64,000 nucleotides of DNA from Anaerolineales bacterium (GCA_025808555.1 CP075526.1:1256712-1320711), one strand, 5' to 3'; counted from the stretch's first letter, positions 41,231 through 50,459 are shown. Notes: generated from the letters alone by a model not told the origin. A program made the numbers and translations.

Positions 41231-42130
41231 ATGAATCAAGATGTGAACAATCTCGTTTCCGGCGTGTTGGTGGTGGACAAGCCTGTCGGGCTCACCTCGC
41301 ACGATGTAGTCCAGATCATCCGCCGCGGCACCGGCATTCGCCGCGCCGGCCACACCGGCACTTTGGACCCGCGCGCCTCGGGCGTGTTGGTGGTGCTGAT
41401 CGGGCCGGCGGTGCGTCTCAGTGAGTTTGTTTCCGCCGAAGACAAGCGTTACCAGGCCACTATTCGCCTGGGCAGCTCCACTGACACCTACGACGCTGAA
41501 GGAACCCCCAGCGGCCCGGAAGTGCCTGTGAATGTGGAGAAAGAGCAGTTCACCGAATTACTGACCCACTTTGTGGGCGAGATCGAGCAGAAGCCGCCAG
41601 CCTACTCTGCCATCAAGGTGCAGGGTCAGCGTGCCTATGACATGGCGCGCCGCGGCGAAGAAGTCGATCTTGCCCCGCGCATCATCCATGTACACAGTCT
41701 GGACCTGCTGGAATGGGCGCTGCCCGAGGCGGTGGTGGATGTGCATTGCTCCTCCGGCACCTATGTGCGCTCCCTGGCGCACGACATTGGCGAAGAGCTG
41801 GGCGTAGGCGGCCACCTCGTTGGCTTGCGCCGCACGCGTAGCGGCCGCTTTACCCTGCGGGATGCGGTCTCGCTGCGCCGCCTGCGCGAGGCCTTTGAGC
41901 AAGGCAGCTGGGCGCAGTTCCTCATCCCGGCGGCTGAGGCCTTGGCCGATTGGCCGGCGGTCGAGCTGGACGAAGACGCGCTGAAGAAGGTCACCAATGG
42001 CATCCGCATCCCGGCGCCTGAAGGCGCCACGGGTTTGGCACGCGCCGTCAGCCAGCAAGGCGAACTGGTGGCTGTTGTTGAAGTGAAAGACGGGGAATGG
42101 CAGCCGCGTAAGGTCTTCCTGGCTTCCTAA
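41231..42130 (+). CDS. truB: tRNA pseudouridine-55 synthase TruB
   Basis: The 299-residue enzyme makes the universal pseudouridine 55 in tRNA. Motifs include LVVDKPVGLTSHDVV, GHTGTLDPRASGVLVV with catalytic Asp, YQATIRLGSSTDTYDAEG, KPPAYSAIKVQGQRAYDMAR and CSSGTYVRSLAHDIG. ATG 41231 follows AGGGGAACT; an in-frame ATG at 41192 lacks a ribosome site. The 117 bases after nrnA hold a possible TATAGT -10 box (41132-41137) but no gene. Confidence 0.96.
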   Translation: MNQDVNNLVSGVLVVDKPVGLTSHDVVQIIRRGTGIRRAGHTGTLDPRASGVLVVLIGPAVRLSEFVSAEDKRYQATIRLGSSTDTYDAEGTPSGPEVPVNVEKEQFTELLTHFVGEIEQKPPAYSAIKVQGQRAYDMARRGEEVDLAPRIIHVHSLDLLEWALPEAVVDVHCSSGTYVRSLAHDIGEELGVGGHLVGLRRTRSGRFTLRDAVSLRRLREAFEQGSWAQFLIPAAEALADWPAVELDEDALKKVTNGIRIPAPEGATGLARAVSQQGELVAVVEVKDGEWQPRKVFLAS

Positions 42131-42138
42131 AAAGGCGT

Positions 42139-43059
42139 ATGCAGCACAACTCCCTGCAATCGGCCAGCGCGCAGCATGCCTGGCTAACTATAGGCTCGTT
42201 TGACGGCTTGCACGCAGGCCACCAACAGATCATCAAAGAACTGACTGCCGGAGCGCATGCACAGGGCGCCCCGGCAGTTGTTTTAACCTTTGACCCGCAC
42301 CCCGCCGAAGTCTTGCGCGGCCCGCTCACTGGCTTTTACTTATATCAGCCTGAAGAAAAGGCCGAGCTGTTTGCCGCGCTGGGCGTGGATATGCTCATCT
42401 CGCACCCGTTTGATGAGCAGGTGCGCAACACGCCGGCTCGCGAGTTCATTGAGCAGGTGCACAGCCGTCTGGATATTGACAAGCTGTGGATCGGGCATGA
42501 CTTTGCACTGGGGCATGACCGCCAGGGCAATTTTGACGCGCTGCGCCGTTTTGGTGCGGAGCTTGGCTTCTCGGTGCACCAGATGTTGCCCGTGCGCGTG
42601 GACGGCCAGGTGGTGTCCTCGACGCTTATTCGCACCGCCCTGGCCGGCGGCGATGTGAGCCTGGCCGAGCGGCTGCTCGGCCGGCGCTACACGCTGACCG
42701 GCACGGTGGTCGGCGGGGCGAAGCGCGGCCGTAGCATCGGCATCCCCACCGCCAACCTGCGCATCCCCGAGCGGCGCCTGGTGCCGGCCACCGGGGTGTA
42801 TGTCACCTGGGCCTGGCTGGGCGGGCAGCGCCTGCCCAGCGTCACCAACATCGGCCTGCGGCCGACGTTTGAGGACGGTACGCTCGCCCCGGTTGTGGAG
42901 ACGCATATCTTGGATTATGCTGGTGGGGAGTTCTACGACCAGCCGCTCAAGCTGGAATTTGTCTCCCGCCTGCGCGGTGAGCAGAAGTTCGCCGGCGTGG
43001 ACGCATTGCTGGCACAGATCCACACCGATATCGAGCAAGCCCGAGCGACCCTGACCTGA
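42139..43059 (+). CDS. ribF: Bifunctional riboflavin kinase/FAD synthetase
   Basis: The 306-residue enzyme converts riboflavin to FMN and then FAD. The adenylyltransferase half shows [42 protein letters not shown] and [15 protein letters not shown]. The kinase half shows [20 protein letters not shown] and [12 protein letters not shown]. Its stop overlaps the thyA ATG (TGATG), so the two are coupled. No FMN riboswitch is present upstream. Confidence 0.96.
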   Translation: MQHNSLQSASAQHAWLTIGSFDGLHAGHQQIIKELTAGAHAQGAPAVVLTFDPHPAEVLRGPLTGFYLYQPEEKAELFAALGVDMLISHPFDEQVRNTPAREFIEQVHSRLDIDKLWIGHDFALGHDRQGNFDALRRFGAELGFSVHQMLPVRVDGQVVSSTLIRTALAGGDVSLAERLLGRRYTLTGTVVGGAKRGRSIGIPTANLRIPERRLVPATGVYVTWAWLGGQRLPSVTNIGLRPTFEDGTLAPVVETHILDYAGGEFYDQPLKLEFVSRLRGEQKFAGVDALLAQIHTDIEQARATLT

Positions 43060-43853
43060 TGCAAGCCTACCTGGACCTGATGCAGCGTGTGTTGCAAGAC
43101 GGCGTGGAAAAGCACGACCGCACCGGCACTGGCACGCGCTCGCTGTTCGGGCACCAGATGCGCTTTGACCTGCAGCAGGGTTTCCCGCTACTGACCACAA
43201 AAAAACTTCATACCAAGTCCATCATCCACGAGCTGCTGTGGTTCCTGCAGGGCGGCACCAACATTGCCTATTTGAAGGATAACGGCGTACGCATTTGGGA
43301 TGAGTGGGCCGACGAGCGCGGCGACCTGGGGCCGGTGTACGGCGCCCAGTGGCGCAGCTGGCCGGCCGCGGATGGGCAGGCGGTGGACCAGATCAGTTGG
43401 GTCATCTCCGAGATCAAGCGCAACCCCGATTCGCGCCGCCTCATCGTCAGCGCCTGGAACGTGGCCGAGCTGCCCAACATGGCCCTGCCGCCTTGCCATT
43501 TGCTGTTCCAGTTCTACGTGGCCGGTGGCAAGCTGTCGTGCCAGCTTTACCAGCGTTCGGCGGATATTTTTCTTGGCCTGCCGTTCAACATTGCCTCTTA
43601 TGCTCTGCTCACTATGATGGTGGCGCAGGTCTCCGGGCTGCAGGCAGGCGACTTTGTCATCTCGCTGGGCGATTGCCACCTGTACAGCAATCACTATGAG
43701 CAAGCCCGCTTGCAGCTCAGCCGCCAGCCGCTGCCGCTGCCGCGCATGCGGCTCAGCCCGGCGGTCAGCGATATCTTCGCTTTCACCTATGAGGATTTCA
43801 CCCTGCAGGATTACCAGGCGCATCCCCATATCAAGGCTCCGGTGGCAGTGTGA
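43059..43853 (+). CDS. thyA: Thymidylate synthase ThyA
   Basis: The 264-residue folate-dependent enzyme methylates dUMP to dTMP. Visible motifs are [52 protein letters not shown] with the catalytic Cys, and [20 protein letters not shown]. The length matches E. coli ThyA, without the insert found in Lactobacillus. It is coupled to ribF before it (TGATG) and to folA after it (GTGA), so dihydrofolate made here is recycled by the next gene product. Confidence 0.97.
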   Translation: MQAYLDLMQRVLQDGVEKHDRTGTGTRSLFGHQMRFDLQQGFPLLTTKKLHTKSIIHELLWFLQGGTNIAYLKDNGVRIWDEWADERGDLGPVYGAQWRSWPAADGQAVDQISWVISEIKRNPDSRRLIVSAWNVAELPNMALPPCHLLFQFYVAGGKLSCQLYQRSADIFLGLPFNIASYALLTMMVAQVSGLQAGDFVISLGDCHLYSNHYEQARLQLSRQPLPLPRMRLSPAVSDIFAFTYEDFTLQDYQAHPHIKAPVAV

Positions 43854-44344
43854 TCATTTCGCTGATCGCCGCCGTGGATGAGCACGGGGGCATTGGCCGC
43901 AATGGGCGCATGCCCTGGCATCTAAGCGACGATCTCAAGCATTTCCGTGCCCTCACGCTGGGACATCATGTGCTCATGGGTCGCAAAACGTATGCCACGG
44001 TGGCGGGGCGCCTGCCCGGGCGCAAACTGCTGGTGCTCTCGCATAACCCCGCCTTCCGCGCAGACGATGCTCTTGTTCTGCCCAGTTTCGAAGCTGCTGA
44101 GGCAGAAGCTCGGGCGGCCGGGGAGGAAGAGCTGTTTGTCATCGGCGGCGCCGAGCTATTTGCGCTGGCCCTGCCGCTGGCGCAGCGCTTTTACCTCACC
44201 CAAGTCAAAACCGTTGCAGACTGCGATGTCTTTTTTCCCGAATTCAGCATGGATGAATGGAAATTGCAAAGCCAGCAGCACTTTGCCGCCGGCAACAGGA
44301 ACGACCACGACTTCACCATATATGAATTGACTCGCAAGCAATAA
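43850..44344 (+). CDS. folA: Dihydrofolate reductase
   Basis: The 164-residue enzyme reduces dihydrofolate to tetrahydrofolate with NADPH. Signatures are [29 protein letters not shown] with the active-site Asp in [18 protein letters not shown], and [13 protein letters not shown]. The GTG start overlaps the thyA stop by 4 bases. It ends the operon at a strong terminator. Confidence 0.96.
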   Translation: MIISLIAAVDEHGGIGRNGRMPWHLSDDLKHFRALTLGHHVLMGRKTYATVAGRLPGRKLLVLSHNPAFRADDALVLPSFEAAEAEARAAGEEELFVIGGAELFALALPLAQRFYLTQVKTVADCDVFFPEFSMDEWKLQSQQHFAAGNRNDHDFTIYELTRKQ

Positions 44345-44370
44345 AAAAACCGGCGAACGCCGGTTTTTTT
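44343..44370. terminator. Bidirectional terminator of folA and the ABC exporter
   Basis: An A-run, ACCGGC-GAAC-GCCGGT type stem and T-run directly follow the folA stop, within 20 bases of the convergent ABC gene end. Confidence 0.88.
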
Positions 44371-44381
44371 AATTGCTTGCA

Positions 44382-46193
44382 TTAGTCCGCAAGTTTGCGG
44401 CTCTCTTCGATATACGCAAGGCTTTGATGGCGGAAGTAGGTGTTGTACAAGGTGGCGTAGTGCCCGCCCTGGCCCAGCAAACCATCATGGTCACCCTCTT
44501 CGATGATCTGGCCTTCTTTCAGCACGATGATGCGGTCAGCCGCTTTCACGGTCGAGAGGCGGTGGGCGATCAGGATGCTGGTACTGTTGCTCAGGATCAG
44601 GTCGAGGGCCTGCTGGATCTGCCATTCGGTGAAGGGGTCAATGCTGGCGGTGGCCTCGTCGAGCACGAAGATGCCCGGCTTTTGCACCAGTACGCGCAGC
44701 AGCGAGACCAGCTGGCGCTGGCCCATGGAGAGCCGCCCGCCGCGCTCGCCCACCTGGGTCTTGAGCCCGTCCGGCAGCGTCTCCAGCCATTCGCCTTTGC
44801 CAATCCTGCGCGCCAGGCGCAGGATGGCCGCGTCCTTCACGCTGGGGGCGGCGTATCGAATGTTCTGCGAGACTGTGCCATCGAACAGGAAGGGAACCTG
44901 GGATACGATGCCCAGCTGGCGGCGATAGTCGGCCAGATCCAGGCTGCGAATGTCCTTGCCGTCGATCAGCAGCTGACCCTCCTGGAACTCGTAGAAGCGG
45001 TTGACCAGCTTGGCGATCGAGGTTTTGCCCGCACCCGTGTGCCCAACCAGCGCCACGGTTTCCCCGGGGCGGATGTGCAGGCTGAAGTTACGCAGGATCG
45101 GCTCGCCTTCTGTGTAGCGGAAGTTGACGTTCTCGAAGCGAATGTCGCCCTTGATGCGCGGCAGGCGCACCTTGCCGGTCTGCACCACGCGCGGCTCGGC
45201 GTCGATCAGCGCGAATGAGCGCTCAGCCGCCGCCAGGCCGGATTGCAACTGTGTCCAGAATGCCGAGAGGTTTAGCACCGGGAACCAGAAGCGGTCGAGC
45301 CCCTGCAGGAATAGGTACCAGGCGCCAGCGGTGATGACGGTGGCGGCCACGTTCATACCTCCCACATATAACAGCAGGGCGGTGCCCAGGGCGGCCATGG
45401 CGTTGAGCACCGGGAAGACCATGCTCAGCACGAAGCCGCGGCGCAGATTCACTTCAAACGAGCCGCGGTTGCCTGTGTCAAATTCCTTGAAGATGGCTTC
45501 TTCCTGACGGAAGTTCTTGGCTACGGCGATGCCGCTGATGGTTTCTTTGATGACCGAGTTGACGTTGCCCATGGCGCGCATGCCGGTGCGCGTGGTGCGC
45601 CGGGCTGCCTCGCGGAACAGGGTCGCCATCCAATACACCAGCGGCAGCATGCCGAACAGGTACAGCGATAGCCGCCAGTTGATGGCGATCAGTACGCCGC
45701 CCACGATCAGCGCCTGGCCGAATTGCGAAATGAGGTCGGTGATTAGCACCACCATGTCGCCGTATTCACGCGTGTCGGAGGTGATGCGCGAGACTACTTT
45801 GCCGGAGGGGTTCTCGTCGTAGAACGAGAGGTCATGCGACATGGCCGCCTGAAAGCCGTCTAGGCGGATGGCCAGGATCACGTCACCGATGGCGCGCGCC
45901 GTCAGGCGGCGGCGCCACCAGTTGGCTGCCCAGCTCAGAAAGCCGGAGAGGAACACCACGCCCACCACCAGCGAGATGCGCTGCTGGGTGAGTTGGGTGC
46001 TGAGTTCGTCCAGGGCGCGGGCCAGCAGCAGCGGCACGGCAGCCGCGGTGACGGCGGTCAGCAGCGCCAGCACGCCGATGGCCCACAATGTTTTCATGTG
46101 CGGCTTGAAGTAGTCCGCCATGCGTTGTAGCAGCTGCTTGTCACTGTATTGGCGGTCGTATTGTTCCGCGTCGAGTCCAGAGAAAAAGCCCAT
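44382..46193 (-). CDS. ABC exporter subunit with canonical catalytic Glu (TM288/BmrD-like)
   Basis: The 603-residue half-transporter has six membrane spans (about 35-320) and an ATPase domain with Walker A GHTGAGKTS, Q-loop VSQVPFLFDG, signature LSMGQRQLVSLLRVLV and Walker B FVLDEATASID, keeping the catalytic Glu, plus switch His in LIAHRLSTV. With the upstream partner it forms a heterodimeric exporter of drugs or lipids. The signature has Met in place of the usual Gly (LSMGQ). An AGGACCT site precedes the ATG; the gap to its partner is 11 bases. Confidence 0.92.
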   Translation of the reverse strand: MGFFSGLDAEQYDRQYSDKQLLQRMADYFKPHMKTLWAIGVLALLTAVTAAAVPLLLARALDELSTQLTQQRISLVVGVVFLSGFLSWAANWWRRRLTARAIGDVILAIRLDGFQAAMSHDLSFYDENPSGKVVSRITSDTREYGDMVVLITDLISQFGQALIVGGVLIAINWRLSLYLFGMLPLVYWMATLFREAARRTTRTGMRAMGNVNSVIKETISGIAVAKNFRQEEAIFKEFDTGNRGSFEVNLRRGFVLSMVFPVLNAMAALGTALLLYVGGMNVAATVITAGAWYLFLQGLDRFWFPVLNLSAFWTQLQSGLAAAERSFALIDAEPRVVQTGKVRLPRIKGDIRFENVNFRYTEGEPILRNFSLHIRPGETVALVGHTGAGKTSIAKLVNRFYEFQEGQLLIDGKDIRSLDLADYRRQLGIVSQVPFLFDGTVSQNIRYAAPSVKDAAILRLARRIGKGEWLETLPDGLKTQVGERGGRLSMGQRQLVSLLRVLVQKPGIFVLDEATASIDPFTEWQIQQALDLILSNSTSILIAHRLSTVKAADRIIVLKEGQIIEEGDHDGLLGQGGHYATLYNTYFRHQSLAYIEESRKLAD

Positions 46194-46204
46194 AGGTCCT
46201 GTGC

Positions 46205-47980
46205 TTACTCGCTAAAGATGCGTTTATAGGCCGGCGATGTCTTGAGCAGTTGCTCGTGGCTGCCGGAGGCCACCACCTTACCGCCGCGCAGCACGATGAT
46301 CAGGTCTGCCCAGCGGATCTGTGAGAGGCGGTGCGTGATGATGAGCGTGGTGCGCCCCTTGGTAGCGGCGTAGATGGCACGTTGGATCTTGTCTTCGGTG
46401 GCGCTGTCAATGGCGCTGGTCGAATCATCCAGGATCAGGATGCGCGGGTCGGTGAGGAAGGCACGCGCCAGCGCCAGGCGCTGGCGTTGTCCGCCAGACA
46501 AGGTGACGCCACGCTCGCCCACGATGGTGTCGTAGCCGTCCTTGAAGTCCATGATGAAGTCGTGCGCCTGAGCCTGCTTGGCGGCTTCCTCGATCTGGGC
46601 GCGAGTGGCATCCTGGTGGCCGAAGGCAATGTTCTCGGCCACGGTGCGCGAGAAGAGGAAAATGTCCTGCTCGATGATGGAGATCTGGCGGCGCAACGCC
46701 TCCAGGTTCCACTCACGCACGTCGATGCCGTCCACCAGCACAGAGCCGGAGCTTACGTCATAGGTGCGGTTGACTAGCTTGGCCAGCGAGGTCTTTCCAG
46801 TACCGGTTTGGCCCACGATGGCTACCGTCAGGCCAGGTTTGACCTTGAAGCTGACTTTGCTCAGGGCAGGCTCCTGATCTTCATAGGCAAAGGTGACGCT
46901 CTTGAACTCGATGGCGCCCTGCATCGCGTCGCCGTAGCCTTCGGCGTTCTGGTCCAGGTCGGTCTCGTTGTTCAGCAGCTCCAGAATGCGGCGCGCACTG
47001 GCCACGCCCAACGACACCTGCGAATAAGCGAACAGCGAAGTGAAGACCGGAAAGCCGAACAGGGCCAGCAGGCCGAAGTAAGCGATCACATCGCCCAGCA
47101 CGATCTGGCCCTGCTGCATCAGCACCAGCGAGTGCCACAAGCCGGCCGCCTGGGCGATCGCCATCAGCAGCATGGGCAGGAAGCGCCCTTCAATGTAGCC
47201 CTGGTGCACATATGCGTCGCGGAAGCGGCGCGCATTACGGCGGAACAGGTTGACCTCGTACTTCTCCTGCGCCATGCCTTTGACGGTCTCGATGCCATCC
47301 AGCGATTCGGAGAGGCGCGCGTTCAGCGTGCCAAAGGCGTTGCGCTGCGTAGCCGCTACTGGGTTCAATTCCCTTAAATACTGCCAAATGGCGGCGAAAT
47401 ACACCAGCGTAAACAGGGTGGGGATGATAGCCAGCGCGGGATGCAGGCCATACCCAGCCGCGATCGGCGTGAACAGGAAGAAGGCGGCGCCAATCACCAG
47501 GTTGAGGCCTGGGTTGAACATGAGATTGATCTCGCGCACGTCGTTGGTGGCGCGTGCCATGGTGTCGCCCACCGACTGCAGGCTATGGAAGGTCATGCTC
47601 TTGCCGAGTAGGTTGGTGTACAGCTCCTCGCGAATGTTGCGCTCAAAAAGCTGGCCCAGCCATTCGGCCGCAAAGTTGCGGGCGAACTGCAGCACAGAAC
47701 GAACCGTCTGGCTGATGATGATCACCCATACAAAGCCCATCAACAGCTGGGTCTGGGGCGGGTCCGCCATGATGGCTTCGAAGGCTTTGCCGATCTCGAT
47801 CGGCACATAGGCTGCCAGGGCGCCGTTGGTGATGGCGCCTACCATCAGCATCAGGCCCAGCGCCCAATGCGGTTTGAAGTGAGACCACAGCCAGCGGCCG
47901 GGGCTTGTGCGGTTGGTGGGGTACCGCTCTGGCAATGTAAATTCAGCCGCGTGGGGTGCGGTTAGTGAAGGTGTGCTCAT
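46205..47980 (-). CDS. ABC exporter subunit with degenerate Walker B (TM287/BmrC-like)
   Basis: The 591-residue half-transporter has six spans and an ATPase domain with Walker A GQTGTGKTS, Q-loop IEQDIFLFS, canonical signature LSGGQRQRLALARAFL and Walker B ILILDDSTSAID. Asp replaces the catalytic Glu, so one of the two ATP sites is degenerate, as in TM287/288, LmrCD and BmrCD. The partner subunit supplies the consensus Glu. AGGACCGG precedes the ATG. Transcription probably starts in the 130-base gap after trpS, where a terminator also lies. Confidence 0.92.
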   Translation of the reverse strand: MSTPSLTAPHAAEFTLPERYPTNRTSPGRWLWSHFKPHWALGLMLMVGAITNGALAAYVPIEIGKAFEAIMADPPQTQLLMGFVWVIIISQTVRSVLQFARNFAAEWLGQLFERNIREELYTNLLGKSMTFHSLQSVGDTMARATNDVREINLMFNPGLNLVIGAAFFLFTPIAAGYGLHPALAIIPTLFTLVYFAAIWQYLRELNPVAATQRNAFGTLNARLSESLDGIETVKGMAQEKYEVNLFRRNARRFRDAYVHQGYIEGRFLPMLLMAIAQAAGLWHSLVLMQQGQIVLGDVIAYFGLLALFGFPVFTSLFAYSQVSLGVASARRILELLNNETDLDQNAEGYGDAMQGAIEFKSVTFAYEDQEPALSKVSFKVKPGLTVAIVGQTGTGKTSLAKLVNRTYDVSSGSVLVDGIDVREWNLEALRRQISIIEQDIFLFSRTVAENIAFGHQDATRAQIEEAAKQAQAHDFIMDFKDGYDTIVGERGVTLSGGQRQRLALARAFLTDPRILILDDSTSAIDSATEDKIQRAIYAATKGRTTLIITHRLSQIRWADLIIVLRGGKVVASGSHEQLLKTSPAYKRIFSE

Positions 47981-48060
47981 CCGGTCCTGTTCGGTGAATG
48001 GTTGGGTGGCGTGCGAGAGCCACCGGGGAGTTTAGGATACCACCTTCTATTGTGTGATGC

Positions 48061-48088
48061 AAAAACGCCCGCTTTTGCGGGCGTTTTT
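48061..48088 (-). terminator. Intrinsic terminator of trpS
   Basis: AAAAACGCCCGC and complement flank a TTTT loop, 23 bases after the trpS stop, separating it from the ABC exporter genes. Confidence 0.9.
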
Positions 48089-48110
48089 TGGTTATCAGCG
48101 TTGCCGAGGT

Positions 48111-49100
48111 CTATCTCAGCCCCATTTTGCGCATCACTTCATCAAACGTGGCTTCCACCAGGGGGCGAGCCTTCTCGGTGCCCTCGTCCAGGATCTTCAC
48201 CACCTTGGCCGGGTCTTTTAGGAACTCGGCGCGGCGCTCGCGGATGGGACGCAGGTACGCGTTCAGCGCTGCTGCCAGGCTCTTCTTTACTTCAACGTCA
48301 CCCACCTTACCCTCGCGGTAGCGGGTCTTGAAGTCTTCCACCTCATCCTTGTTGGGGTTGAAGACATCGTGATACTCGAACACCGGGTTGCCCTCCACGG
48401 TGCCGGGGTCGGTGGCGCGCAGGCGGGTGGGGTCGGTGTACATGCTCATGACCTTCTTAGTGGTTTCTTCTTCGCTCTCGATGAAGCGGATGGCATTGTT
48501 GTATGAGCTGTGCATGGTGCGGTTGTCCACCCCTGGCAGGCGCGCCGTCTTGGTCAGCAGGCCGTCCGGCTCGGGGAAGGTTTCGCCATACAGTGTGTTG
48601 AAACGCCGCGCCACCTCGCGGGTCAGCTCGATGTGCGGCATCTGGTCCTCGCCCACCGGAACCAGGTTCGCCTTGTAGACCAGAATATCGGCGCTTTGCA
48701 GCACCGGGTAAGCCAGCAGCCCCAGCGATGGGTTGAGGCCCAGGTTCTGGATCTGGTCTTTGTAAGTAGGCACGCGTTCGAGCCGCGCCACGGTGGTCAT
48801 CATGCCGAACAACTGCGAGAGCTGGGCATGCTGGGCCAACGCCGATTGGCGCACCAGGGTGGCCTTGGCCGGGTCAATACCGGCGGCCAGCCAATCGGCC
48901 ACCACGTTGACGATGTTCTCCTGAATGCGCTCCGGGTGTTCGTAGTCGGTCGTGAGCACATGCAGGTCGGCGATGAGGAAGTAGCACTCGTAATCATCCT
49001 GCATCTTGGCCCACTGCTCCAGCGTGCCCACCAGATGGCCGATGTGGCGCGGCCCGGTGGGGCGGTGGCCGGTAAGAATGCGTCCTTTGGTTGCGATCAT
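48111..49100 (-). CDS. trpS: Tryptophanyl-tRNA synthetase
   Basis: The 329-residue class I synthetase charges tRNA-Trp. It has GHRPTGPRHIGHLVG with the HIGH motif, DDYECYFLIADLHVLT, PVLQSADILVYKANLVPVGEDQMPHIELTREVARRFN, and the KMSKS-like loop KKVMSMYTDPTR. AAGGAG lies 9 bases before the ATG. A Trp-specific T-box leader with terminator is upstream, and a dispersed repeat lies between that terminator and the ribosome site. It is monocistronic, ended by the terminator at 48061-48088. Confidence 0.97.
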   Translation of the reverse strand: MIATKGRILTGHRPTGPRHIGHLVGTLEQWAKMQDDYECYFLIADLHVLTTDYEHPERIQENIVNVVADWLAAGIDPAKATLVRQSALAQHAQLSQLFGMMTTVARLERVPTYKDQIQNLGLNPSLGLLAYPVLQSADILVYKANLVPVGEDQMPHIELTREVARRFNTLYGETFPEPDGLLTKTARLPGVDNRTMHSSYNNAIRFIESEEETTKKVMSMYTDPTRLRATDPGTVEGNPVFEYHDVFNPNKDEVEDFKTRYREGKVGDVEVKKSLAAALNAYLRPIRERRAEFLKDPAKVVKILDEGTEKARPLVEATFDEVMRKMGLR

Positions 49101-49125
49101 GTTCCTGTACTCCTTAGTTCATATT

Positions 49126-49170
49126 CGTCTTTGCGAGGAGCGCTGCGCAGCAGCGCCGACGAAGCAATCT
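49126..49170 (-). repeat. Dispersed intergenic repeat, copy 3, inside the trpS leader
   Basis: Read on the minus strand it opens AGATTGCTTCGTCG, has a GCGCTGCTGCGCAGCGC hairpin core and closes CCTCGCAAAGACG, matching the ends of copies at 20955 and 21201. It sits between the T-box terminator and the trpS ribosome site, so it is transcribed only on read-through. Confidence 0.7.
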
Positions 49171-49191
49171 CCAAGCCTATGCCCTGGCGAA

Positions 49192-49415
49192 CAAAAAACG
49201 CCCGCCTTCAGAGCAATGTTGATCTGCTCTGAGGACGAGCGCAAGCCCGCGGTGCCACCTCAGTTGCGTGTGCCTTGGCACACGCCGCTTTTATTGTTTC
49301 ACATAGCTGCCATCAGCAGCATTCGGATCCATTCCGCCCTGGCGTGCGGGCCAGGCTCTCAGCAGTGCCCGGCTTTCTGTGCCGTCGTTTCGAGGCGTAC
49401 TCTTCCGTACCGAAT
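49192..49415 (-). ncRNA. T-box leader controlling trpS, tryptophan specifier
   Basis: On the minus strand, Stem I closes with ATTCGG (49415-49410) pairing CCGAAT (49326-49321). The specifier TGG (49331-49329) lies in the loop just before that strand. A 20-base perfect hairpin GCGTGTGCC/GGCACACGC fits Stem III. The T-box consensus AGGTGGCACCGCGG (about 49260-49247) follows; its bulge TGGC pairs with a tRNA ending GCCA, matching the G discriminator base typical of bacterial tRNA-Trp. A long terminator stem (49242-49199) with a T-run (49198-49192) ends it. Uncharged tRNA-Trp should stabilise the antiterminator and allow trpS transcription. Confidence 0.93.
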
Positions 49416-49416
49416 A

Positions 49417-49422
49417 ATTCTA
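49417..49422 (-). promoter_or_regulatory. -10 box of the T-box/trpS transcript
   Basis: TAGAAT on the minus strand ends just before the first Stem I bases, giving a start near 49410. No clear -35 box is seen. Confidence 0.55.
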
Positions 49423-49493
49423 CACGAGCTTTGCAGTTGTTCGTCAAGCAAACACAAAGAAATAGATCAGGTTGATGATGTGGAACCAAAACA

Positions 49494-49521
49494 AAAGAGC
49501 GACCCGAATGGGTCGCTCTTT
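49494..49521 (-). terminator. Intrinsic terminator of the sigma-factor operon
   Basis: A 12-bp perfect stem (AAAGAGCGACCC and complement) with a 4-base loop is followed on the minus strand by TTTTGTTTT, 16 bases after the stop of the small membrane protein. Confidence 0.85.
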
Positions 49522-49536
49522 GCTAGGCTTGATAGC

Positions 49537-49878
49537 CTACATCGTCTCGCCTTCGTCCTTGGCGTCCACGATCTGTTGCTTCAGGCGCTCGCGTTCTTCG
49601 TCGCTCAGGTCCCAGTGCGGGCCGCGCTTGCCCTTGCGGCCGCGGCGGCCCGGGCCGCCCGGCCCGCCGATGCCGCCGAACAGAATGCGGCTTAGCGCCA
49701 GCAGGCCCAGCCCTTGCCAGAAGGTGATCAGGGGCCAACCGAACAGTTCGGGCAACAGCCAGTTCCAGAGACCGCTCACCACAAAGCCGCCCACCAGCAC
49801 AAACAGCGTTGCCCCGATAGCCACCATGATGGCGATCCGAATGCCGCGGGCAATATTGAATTGAATGCGTTGTTCCAT
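49537..49878 (-). CDS. Small two-span membrane protein next to a sigma factor
   Basis: I do not recognise a named family. The 113-residue protein has two hydrophobic stretches (AIMVAIGATLFVLVGGFVVSGL, about 15-36, and LITFWQGLGLLALSRILFG, about 50-68), then a Gly/Arg/Lys-rich linker and a charged helix DLSDEERERLKQQIVDAKDE. AAGGAC precedes the ATG, 14 bases after the sigma gene. Small membrane proteins of this form often follow ECF sigma genes and may act as anti-sigma or as effector, but no anti-sigma zinc motif (HxxxCxxC) is present. Confidence 0.75.
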   Translation of the reverse strand: MEQRIQFNIARGIRIAIMVAIGATLFVLVGGFVVSGLWNWLLPELFGWPLITFWQGLGLLALSRILFGGIGGPGGPGRRGRKGKRGPHWDLSDEERERLKQQIVDAKDEGETM

Positions 49879-49892
49879 CGTTTATGTCCTTC

Positions 49893-50459
49893 CTACGATT
49901 CTTGATAAAGATGCGCCAGCCGTTGCCGCAGATACAGCACGGCGTAGCGCTTACGAGATAGCAGCGTGTTCAGGCTCGCGCCCGCTTCCGCCTGCATCTC
50001 CTTGAAAGTGCGCCTCTCGATCTCGTGCGCCACGAACACGGCGCGTTGTTCCACCGGCAGCTCGCTTAGCGCCTGCTCCAGTTCTGCAAGCAGCGCCGCC
50101 CGCGCAAAGGCTGCCTCTGGCCCGCCGTCTGCCGCCGGCAGTACCTCGGCCAGCAGCAGGCCATCCTCGCCCGTCTCCGCGTCCAGCTCGCTTGTCTCGC
50201 CCGTTTGCTGCCTGCGGAACAGGTCCGTGATGCGGTTGCGCGCCACCTGGAACAGCCAGCCGCTCAGGTGCTCGATCGGCACTAGCAGGCGGTTGGCGCG
50301 GGCCAGCTCGTAGAAGACATCCTGCAGAATGTCTTCGGCGTCCAGCACATCCGGCACACGGGCGCGGATAAAGCCGCGCAGCCGTGATTCGTGCTGCTCC
50401 ACCGCTTCCGTGACGCGTTTGTTGCCAGCCATCAGGGTTTGGATCGCTCCCTCGCTCAT
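49893..50459 (-). CDS. RNA polymerase sigma-70 family factor, ECF-like
   Basis: This 188-residue protein has region 2 (LRGFIRARVPDVLDAEDILQDVFYELARAN, WLFQVARNRITDLFRRQ), an acidic linker, and region 4 (LSELPVEQRAVFVAHEIERRTFKEMQAEAGASLNTLLSRKRYAVLYLRQRL), so it has the two-domain ECF layout without regions 1 and 3. ATG 50459 is preferred over an in-frame start 40 residues upstream because it begins region 2 and lies 31 bases after a TACAAT -10 box. It is cotranscribed with the small membrane protein. The target genes are not evident. Confidence 0.88.
   Translation of the reverse strand: MSEGAIQTLMAGNKRVTEAVEQHESRLRGFIRARVPDVLDAEDILQDVFYELARANRLLVPIEHLSGWLFQVARNRITDLFRRQQTGETSELDAETGEDGLLLAEVLPAADGGPEAAFARAALLAELEQALSELPVEQRAVFVAHEIERRTFKEMQAEAGASLNTLLSRKRYAVLYLRQRLAHLYQES

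Noticed and set aside
42100-42140. FMN riboswitch before ribF
   Set aside because: Only 8 bases separate truB and ribF, and no RFN-element sequence is present upstream.
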